In this document: positions 57,201 to 64,000 of the stretch, one piece after another | How the letters are laid out: the number at the start of each line of letters is the position of its first letter | Numbering within the stretch: the stretch's first letter is position 1 | Source of the DNA: Streptomyces sp. WM6378 | Lineage (GTDB): Bacteria; Actinomycetota; Actinomycetes; Streptomycetales; Streptomycetaceae | Direction: 5' to 3' | Assembly (NCBI RefSeq): GCF_001279695.1 | Contig: NZ_LGDD01000120.1 | Span: forward strand, 62,001-126,000 | Length of the DNA stretch: 64,000 nucleotides | The notes under the pieces: model-generated | The model's database searches: none | Seen by the model: only the letters and a program-made list of their open reading frames with translations | What the model was told of the DNA's origin: nothing | Translations under genes and position numbers: made by a program

Positions 57201-57872
57201 TTCCGAGAGCGCTCCCCGTACGGATTCGTAGGCGGCCAGCGCCTCGGCCGAGCGACCTGCGGCCCTCAGCGCCCGGATGCGAAGGGCTTGGAGCGGTTCG
57301 TCGAGCGGGGCGGCGGCCGCGAGCGCGGTCAGCTCGCCGAGAGCGCTCTCGGCGCGTCCCAGCTCGACCTCCGCCGCCAGCCGATTGCGGCGGGCGTCGG
57401 CCTGGTGCCGTTCGGCCCGTACCACCAGCGGGTCGCCGTCCCGCGCCGGAAGGTCGGCCAGCGCGGGCCCTTGCCACAGCGCGAGCGCGTCGTCCAGAAG
57501 TCCTGCCGCGCACTCCGCGTCTCCGGCGGCGAGTGCGGTCGCACCCTCCGCCACGAGTCGCTCGAAGCGGAAGAGGTCGATCTCGTCGGCGTGGGCGGCG
57601 AGCCGATACCCGCCTGGGGCGGATACCACCGCGTCCGGCCCGAGCGCCCGCCGCAGCCGTCCCACCAGGGCCTGCACCGCAGCGACCTCGTCGGCGGGCG
57701 GCGCGTCCCCTTCGCCCCACACCTGCGAGATCAGCACCGACTGGGGCACCGCACGCCCGGCGCCTGCCGCGAGCGCGGCGAGGAGCGCTCTCAGGCGGGC
57801 GCCCCCGAGCCGCGCTTCACTGCCGTCAGGACGCAGAGCCTGCGTCGGTCCGAGTACGCGGTAGCGGAGCAT
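54258..57872 (-). CDS. AfsR/SARP-like STAND regulator with coding minisatellite linker
   Basis: Large regulator of 1204 residues. Residues 1-90 are an OmpR-type winged helix (MLRYRVLGPTQALRPDGSEA), 95-240 the bacterial transcriptional activation domain (EIDLFRFERLVAEGA and following). Residues 257-331 are fifteen pentapeptides of the form H-M-A-S-x. The ATPase follows with intact P-loop GPGGAGKTRLA and Walker B RMLIVLDNCEQV. A Lys/Pro/Ser-rich insert (PKRPGSNKPSPKKPSPRKPG) interrupts the region after the ATPase, and a helical TPR-like half ends the protein. Such proteins control antibiotic genes or differentiation; the target is unknown. ATG at 57872 is preceded by GTG at 57875. Three exact GAGAGCGCTCTC or near copies lie inside. 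Confidence 0.88.
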   Translation of the reverse strand: MLRYRVLGPTQALRPDGSEARLGGARLRALLAALAAGAGRAVPQSVLISQVWGEGDAPPADEVAAVQALVGRLRRALGPDAVVSAPGGYRLAAHADEIDLFRFERLVAEGATALAAGDAECAAGLLDDALALWQGPALADLPARDGDPLVVRAERHQADARRNRLAAEVELGRAESALGELTALAAAAPLDEPLQALRIRALRAAGRSAEALAAYESVRGALSERLGTNPGPELLALHAELLNPERHGESTRTGHRHTGSSYMASSHMASQDMAPDHTGSRHTSSPHVGSSHTGSPHMAPRDMASSYMGSQHMAAPHAGSPHMASPDAASSPVRPPGNLRARLTSFVGRETDVRALHDDLRQERLITLTGPGGAGKTRLAVEAADAAAAEWGDGVWLVELAPVRDAVSLAEAVLTALGARETRLVGPAETAPRDPLAQLLAHCGRLRMLIVLDNCEQVVAAAAELVEELLTACPDVTVLATSREPLGVPGERVTAIGPLPHESALMLFGQRGAAARPEFSAEADPDAVAEICRRLDGLPLALELAAARLRLFTPRQIADRLDDRFRLLNTGPRTSRTLQPRQQTLRAVVDWSWDLLDTPERAVLRRLAVFAGGFALSEAEAVCADPEEEAVCADSKEAGTEETDPKRPGSNKPSPKKPSPRKPGPGVGSADVLDLLGSLVDKSLVTAAPDGDGATMRYRLLETVAEYAAQRLDEAGERAEVELRHLVTYRELVRTGEAALRGPRQREIIERLEAEHDNISAALRTAVGRKREQDALCLVLAMAWFWQLRGHQADARSWSGAVAELGQDPFTEPVRLAVPLADRCTDSPPPWSEEQLWEARRGVRLMVFAARGGGDTELNSPETVAYLRRIVRAYGSGLPQNSRQPGSVWYFARLLTGEFTGFDRVVDEMVADARQHGDPWDLAFALLIRAKLLVGSDADDALALFERVGDPWGIAESLSARGDSYEREGRYEEAATDFERALQRVTEMGAHAQVSVFKGKLASARLEMARTPAEREEAERLLAEAVEESRQFPQESLGTARMLLAQHFGRTGRTGAARQQLQLMEGEFTALTPELFRGLVAGMYGWLDCLDGKYADAQGRIQDAVRHLESQAYLVAPNLILSQFLSAAWAKAELGAAVDGARLLGAYDRNSTGRDSFGFRPLPAEPETRRRAEAELRRTLDPAAYERAYAEGADLDVRQAAALV
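56880..57104 (-). repeat. 15-bp coding minisatellite, 15 units, in the AfsR-like gene
   Basis: Fifteen contiguous 15-base units (225 bp) of the general form CACATGGCSTCGYCN encode [HYD]-[MTVA]-[AGS]-[SPA]-x pentapeptides. Units differ by point changes. Because the unit is a multiple of three, copy number can change without loss of frame, altering linker length between DNA-binding and ATPase parts. Confidence 0.9.
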
Positions 57873-58028
57873 CACCCGCCCATTCTCCAACGGGTGCCGA
57901 CCAGGATCGTCCCGGCACCCGGTCCGCACCGCGCAAGCCCGCCACCCGCGCGGATGCGGCCCTGCCCCTTGGCTATCGTGGCCGGACCACAACGAGGGGA
58001 TGGCAGGCGTGGAGCTGGGGGTGGCGCG

Positions 58029-59879
<1,851 letters not shown>

Positions 59880-59892
59880 CGGCCGAGGAGCC

Positions 59893-60861
59893 CTACTTGG
59901 ATTCGACCCGGCCCAGCGGATCCGCCTTGCCCGCCAGCGCGTCCTGCGCAAACTCCCAGGCCGGGTCCCCCGGGTAGAGCTCGGAGCGGAGGTAGGCCCA
60001 AGTGAGGCGCTGGACCGCGGAGACCCGCTCGGGGTTCTCGTCCGTGGTCTCGGCGACGTCGTACCCGGAGATCCCGCCGAGGCCGTGCTCCGCGTCGAAG
60101 AGGGTGAGCAGGGACTTGGGGGCCGGGGCGAGGGCGTACGGGTCGGTGTGCCAGTCGGGGCCGTTCACCGTCAAGTGGGCGGAGGCGTCCTTGTCGCCGG
60201 CCACCACCAGCGCGGGGGCCGTCATCCGGGAGAAGTCCGGAGTCCCGAGGAAGGGGAAGTCCTCGGCCATGCGCTCGGTGAGGGCGTCACCTCCCCTGCC
60301 GGGGGCGGCGAGCAGTACGCCCGCCTTGATCCGGGGCTCGGCCAGGTTCACCTCCGTGCCGTCGTCCGGGTCGGTGAGCCTCGCGCCGAGGAGCAGGCTC
60401 GCGGTGTGGCCGCCCATCGAGTGCCCGGCAACGGCGACCCTGCCGCGGTCCAGGCGTCCGAGGAGCTGCGGCACCGCGGCCTCGATCGCGTCGAGTGCGT
60501 CGAGGATGCGCGTCATGTCCTCGGCCCGCGATCGCCAGTACATGGGCGCCCCGGGGGTGGCGGGGTCGAGGCTCAGCGTCGTCGAACTCAGATGGGTGGG
60601 CTGGATGACAGCGAAGCCGTGCGCCGCCCAGTAGTTGACGAGCGGGGCGTAGCCGTTCAGTGAGGACAGGTGGTTCGAGTGGCCCTGGCCGTGGGAGAGG
60701 AGGATGACCGGCAGGCCGGTTCCGGTGACCGGGGCGGAGACCCGTACCTCCAGGTCCACGGGCCGCCCGGGCGCCGGCAGTACCACCGGACCGACCGAGA
60801 GGACGGGAGTGGGCGGCGGGGTGAAGGCGTCGGCTGCGTACGTCGATGTCGGTTCGCTCAT
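59893..60861 (-). CDS. Alpha/beta hydrolase (PAF-acetylhydrolase/dienelactone-hydrolase-like)
   Basis: Soluble hydrolase of 322 residues. Oxyanion region LPVILLSHGQGHSNHLSS, nucleophile Ser in VAVAGHSMGGHTASLLLG, acid in ALVVAGDKDAS, and His in FDAEHGLGGI. The ATG at 60861 is chosen as the first with a ribosome site (AAGGGG); the frame is open to 60966 through low-complexity repeats. It is divergent from a TetR gene across a large dyad and is its probable target. Confidence 0.87.
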   Translation of the reverse strand: MSEPTSTYAADAFTPPPTPVLSVGPVVLPAPGRPVDLEVRVSAPVTGTGLPVILLSHGQGHSNHLSSLNGYAPLVNYWAAHGFAVIQPTHLSSTTLSLDPATPGAPMYWRSRAEDMTRILDALDAIEAAVPQLLGRLDRGRVAVAGHSMGGHTASLLLGARLTDPDDGTEVNLAEPRIKAGVLLAAPGRGGDALTERMAEDFPFLGTPDFSRMTAPALVVAGDKDASAHLTVNGPDWHTDPYALAPAPKSLLTLFDAEHGLGGISGYDVAETTDENPERVSAVQRLTWAYLRSELYPGDPAWEFAQDALAGKADPLGRVESK

Positions 60862-61025
60862 GGTGTGCGTGCCCCTTCGATATGTCTTTGATGTGCCTTC
60901 GTACGCCCGTGATGCGCTCGCGATGTGCCTTTGGTGTGCCTTCAGCGGCTCTGACGGCGGCTTCATAGGGCTCGCGGCGTAGGGGGAAGGCGGTCGGGCG
61001 CGTCCGGCTTGAGCTAGGCTGCAAG

Positions 61026-61064
61026 CGGAACGTCGCTCCGTTTAATATACGGAGCACTGTTCCG
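61026..61064. promoter_or_regulatory. 39-bp dyad operator between hydrolase and TetR genes
   Basis: The whole block is symmetric: CGGAAC, 3 bases, GCTCCGT, 7 bases (TTAATAT), ACGGAGC, 3 bases, GTTCCG. All 13 paired positions match. It lies 31 bases before the TetR start and 164 bases before the hydrolase start, fitting autoregulation and control of the hydrolase. Confidence 0.85.
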
Positions 61065-61095
61065 TTTAGTCAATGGCCGTCGGAAGGAGTGCACG

Positions 61096-61689
61096 GTGCC
61101 CAGGACGAGTCCCGCCGGGGAAGGTGCGGCCCGGAGCAAGCGGGCCGACGCGCTGCGCAACAAGCAGACGCTGCTCGACGCCGCCGCCGCCGTGTTCGTC
61201 ACCTCCGGTGTCGACGCGCCGATCCGTGAGATCGCGGCGCGGGCGGGCGTCGGGATGGGAACGATCTACCGCCACTTCCCGACGCGGGCGGACCTGGTCG
61301 TGGCCGTCTACCGCCACCAGGTCGACGCGTGCGCCGAGGCCGGCCCGAGCCTGCTGGCCGACGGCGAGTCCCCGCTCGCGGCCCTCCGCCAGTGGGTCGA
61401 CCTCTTCGTCGACTTCCTCGTCACCAAGCACGGGCTCGCCAAGGCGATGCAGTCGGACAGCGGCGGCTTCGACGCACTGCTCAGCTACTTCCAGGAGCGC
61501 CTTGTGCCCGTCTGCGCCGAGTTGCTCGACGCCGCGGTCGACGCCGGGGAGATCAGGCCCGGTACGCAGGCGTACGAGCTGATGCGCGGTATCGGCAACC
61601 TCTGCATCGGCCGCGACAGCGACCCCCGCTATGACCCCCGGCGGCTGGTCGAGCTGCTCCTTCGGGGGCTGGCGGCGCCACGGCCGTAG
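61096..61689 (+). CDS. TetR-family transcriptional regulator
   Basis: Regulator of 197 residues: helix-turn-helix RNKQTLLDAAAAVFVTSGVD, then APIREIAARAGVGMGTIYRH and the FPTRADLV signature, followed by a helical ligand domain with SVxx-like LRQWVDLFVDFLVTKHGLAK. GTG start set by GGAAGGAG at 61082-61089. It probably represses itself and the divergent hydrolase through the 39-bp dyad. Confidence 0.9.
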   Translation: MPRTSPAGEGAARSKRADALRNKQTLLDAAAAVFVTSGVDAPIREIAARAGVGMGTIYRHFPTRADLVVAVYRHQVDACAEAGPSLLADGESPLAALRQWVDLFVDFLVTKHGLAKAMQSDSGGFDALLSYFQERLVPVCAELLDAAVDAGEIRPGTQAYELMRGIGNLCIGRDSDPRYDPRRLVELLLRGLAAPRP

Positions 61690-61702
61690 GGGCCCCGGCC
61701 CT

Positions 61703-63835
61703 TCACTCCCCCGCCGCGCCCTCGCACCGTTCACGGGCCGCCCGCAACCGGACCAACTGGTAGTGGGCCTGTTCGTTCGCAAGCGCCGCCATCGCTTCGT
61801 CGATCAGCGGCAGTGCGTCCGCCGGACGGCCACTCTCCTCGAAGGTCTCGGCGAGATCCGTGAGCGTGCGGGCCGTGTTGTACGCCTCGTGGGTGCCGCG
61901 GAAGAAGGCGAGAGCGCTCTCAAGGCGGGCCGCCGCCTCCGTCCATCGGCCGAGGCCGCGCAGCGCCCGGCCCCGGTGGCGTTCCAACAGGGCGCGGGCA
62001 CGCGGGAGATCACCGCTTCCCTCGCCGTCGGCGGGCACCCCGTCGAGGATGCGGTCGGCCGCCTCGAAGCAGTCGTACGCCTCCGGGTAGCGCCACTCGC
62101 GCAGTCGCAGCAGTCCCAGGGATTCGACGGCGGTGGCGTGGCCCCGGACGTGGCCGACGGCCTGTTCGATGCGGGCGGCCGAGGTGAAAGCGCTCTCGGC
62201 CTCGGCCGGCCGGCGAAGTTCCGTGAGGTTCAGGCCGAGCAGGGTCTGCATACGGGCGGCCTCGCGGGAGTTCGGGTCGTGGGCCTCGGTGACCCGGACG
62301 CCCGCGCGCAGGGCGGGGAGCAGTTCGTCGTGGCAGCCCATCTTCAGCTGCATCGGCCACAGGGCCTGGTTCAGCCGGAAGACGGAGTCCGCGTCCCCCA
62401 ACTCCTCGGCCGCGCCGATCGCTTGGAGGAGATTGCCCAGTTCGTCGCGCAGCGCCTTCAGCGCCTCGCCGGCGTCCGTATACCGCGCACCGGCCCGCGT
62501 CGGCTGCTCCGGACCCAGCCGCCAGCCCTGGCTGAGGGCGGCCTTGCTCGCCGGTTCGGCGAAGCCGACGCACCAGCGCACCGCGCGCCGCACCGCCTCT
62601 TCCACCGCGGCGAGGCCGTCCTCACGGAGCGCCTGCGTCGCGGCGTACTCCCGGGCCAACGGTCTGACCCGGTACGTTCCGTTGGTCGCGCTCTCAAGGA
62701 GGCGGCTGTCCGCGAGTTCGCCCAGGATGCGTTCGGCGGCCGTCTCGTCAAGACCCAGCGTGGCCGCGGCCATCGGCGCGCCGATGGCGGGCCAGTCGTG
62801 CTGGGCGAGCAGCCGCAGGGCCCGCGCGGCGTCCGGGCCGAGGTCGCGCATGCCGTCGGCGACGGCCGTGCGGGCCGCGTCGCCGCCCGGGTCCGCGTCC
62901 TGGCGCCAGTGCCGTGCGGTGAGACGGGCGGCGGCGGCGCGCAGCGCGAAGGGGGAACCGGCGCAGCGCGCGAGCACGGCGGGCAGGGCGGCACGGTCCA
63001 GCGGCACGTTCCCGGCCTTGGCGACCTCGGCGAGGAGCCGCCGCGCGTCCCTGTCGGCGAGCGGTCCGACCGGGATCCCCACCGCGTCGAGGCCGGGCAG
63101 GGGGTGGCGGGCCGCCACGATGACGAACACGCCGGGCGCGGAGGTGAGCACGGGCAGGATCTGCGCCGCGGACCGGGCGTGGTCGAGGACGATCAGCATC
63201 CGGCGGTCCGCCGTACAGGCGCGCAACAGGGTCTGGCGGTCGTCGTGCCCCGGCGGGATCTCCGCCGCCGGGATGCCGAACTGCTGGAGCAGCAGCCGCA
63301 GTACGGTCGACGGGTCGGCCCCGGTGGTGGAGCCGGTGCCGGGGCCGGTGCCGCGCAGGTCGGCGTACAGCTGTCCGTCGGGGAAGCGGCGCAGTTCGGT
63401 GCAGCCCCAGTGGATGGCGAGCGCGCTGGTGCCGATGCCCTGCGGGCCGTGCAGCACGGCGACCCGGGGCCGGCCGTCCGCCTTGCGGAAGGCCTCCCGG
63501 CTCAGGGCCCGGCGCTGGCTGTCGCGGTCGGTGAAGAAGCGGGTGGAGGCGTGCAGTGCGGGCACTTGGTTCGGGTGGCCGGGGCGCGGGGCGCTGCGCG
63601 CGAACGCCGTCCAGGCGCCGGCGAGGGCGGCGTCCTGACGTAACGCCTCGTGAACCTGCCGGGCGACGCCGTCCAGTTCGTCGCGGCTCTGTGGGGCGCG
63701 GACCTCGCGGCCGACGGCACGGCGGACCAGACCGCCGACGCTTTCCCAGGCGGCTTTGCCCGCTTCGTTCGCGAGGGCCGTGCCGACCGAGCCGAGTACG
63801 GCGGCGATGGCCGCCGTCGATGTGGGATCCAGCAT
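61703..63835 (-). CDS. NB-ARC/TPR STAND-type protein with degenerate P-loop
   Basis: Protein of 710 residues. The N-terminal 75 residues (MLDPTSTAAIAAVLGSVGTA and following) are a helical module often found on Streptomyces STAND proteins. The ATPase-like part has FFTDRDSQRRAL, then HGPQGIGTSALAIHWG where the P-loop lysine is replaced by Thr136, FPDGQLYADLRG and Walker B RRMLIVLDHARS. A winged-helix/ARC region follows and the last 200 residues are TPR repeats. There is no DNA-binding domain. The missing lysine suggests loss of ATP hydrolysis. Role unknown; signalling or regulation by oligomerisation is typical. ATG at 63835 is preceded by GGGGGCGGGAC. Confidence 0.82.
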   Translation of the reverse strand: MLDPTSTAAIAAVLGSVGTALANEAGKAAWESVGGLVRRAVGREVRAPQSRDELDGVARQVHEALRQDAALAGAWTAFARSAPRPGHPNQVPALHASTRFFTDRDSQRRALSREAFRKADGRPRVAVLHGPQGIGTSALAIHWGCTELRRFPDGQLYADLRGTGPGTGSTTGADPSTVLRLLLQQFGIPAAEIPPGHDDRQTLLRACTADRRMLIVLDHARSAAQILPVLTSAPGVFVIVAARHPLPGLDAVGIPVGPLADRDARRLLAEVAKAGNVPLDRAALPAVLARCAGSPFALRAAAARLTARHWRQDADPGGDAARTAVADGMRDLGPDAARALRLLAQHDWPAIGAPMAAATLGLDETAAERILGELADSRLLESATNGTYRVRPLAREYAATQALREDGLAAVEEAVRRAVRWCVGFAEPASKAALSQGWRLGPEQPTRAGARYTDAGEALKALRDELGNLLQAIGAAEELGDADSVFRLNQALWPMQLKMGCHDELLPALRAGVRVTEAHDPNSREAARMQTLLGLNLTELRRPAEAESAFTSAARIEQAVGHVRGHATAVESLGLLRLREWRYPEAYDCFEAADRILDGVPADGEGSGDLPRARALLERHRGRALRGLGRWTEAAARLESALAFFRGTHEAYNTARTLTDLAETFEESGRPADALPLIDEAMAALANEQAHYQLVRLRAARERCEGAAGE

Positions 63836-64000
63836 GTCCCGCCCCCGATTCACCTGTCGCCCCGGCCTGCCGCGGCCACGCCAGGGCCCGTCCGGCGGAT
63901 CTTGTCTGGGACGCGGGGGTCCGGCACGCCCATCTGCGGCGTTGTCGTCAATCGCCGACGCTCCGCGTCGCCTCAATCCTCCGCCTTGCAGCCGGACGCA

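Overview
The window is a gene-dense, very GC-rich stretch of an actinobacterial chromosome, almost certainly a Streptomyces or close relative. Support comes from strong third-position GC, frequent GTG starts, many ATGA/GTGA stop-start overlaps, a full mce lipid-import operon, a SARP/AfsR-like regulator, an XRE-DUF5753/DUF397 pair and a poly-lysine synthetase-type NRPS. I see no rRNA, tRNA, CRISPR array, integrase, transposase or phage module. Gene calls rest on reading the sequence and on family recognition only; no database search was run.

Layout, left to right. Positions 1-2649 hold a sugar-phosphotransferase IIC permease and an SIS-domain amino-sugar enzyme, behind a promoter overlapped by three phased ACCACT repeats. 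Positions 2651-4799 hold a divergent primase-polymerase and ATP-dependent DNA ligase pair matching the mycobacterial Prim-PolC/LigC repair pair. Positions 4785-18077 (minus strand) are a 14-gene operon: MceG ATPase, two YrbE permeases, MceA-F, four Mce-associated membrane proteins and a lytic transglycosylase, most of them overlapping by 1-4 bp. Facing away from it are three unrecognised secreted proteins and a PucR-type regulator (18861-23646).

Positions 23812-29162 hold an epsilon-poly-L-lysine synthetase-like enzyme translationally coupled to an M1 zinc aminopeptidase. Then come a urea-transporter homologue, an MFS pump with a winged-helix-like C-terminal extension, a TetR regulator, an FAD monooxygenase with a tandem palindromic operator, a GH2 beta-galactosidase and a YchJ-like protein. 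Positions 38057-48531 are mixed: a membrane GT-C glycosyltransferase with a long structured leader, a GPP34 protein, exported enzymes, a DUF574 methyltransferase, and an XRE/DUF397 operon facing an anti-sigma-type ATPase across a perfect inverted repeat.

Positions 48574-53291 hold a frameshifted AraC-type regulator and a threonine-degradation operon (tdh-kbl) with a LysR gene, flanked by tandem repeats. The right end holds a siderophore-interacting protein, a large AfsR-like STAND regulator with a 15-bp coding minisatellite, a GT-B-like protein with unstable 7-bp and 6-bp coding repeats, a hydrolase/TetR pair around a 39-bp dyad operator, and an NB-ARC/TPR protein whose P-loop lysine is missing.

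Cutting across many of these genes is an over-represented 12-bp palindrome, GAGAGCGCTCTC, with eight exact copies and at least seven one-mismatch copies, nearly all inside coding sequence and often using the rare alanine codon GCT. No annotated gene explains it.
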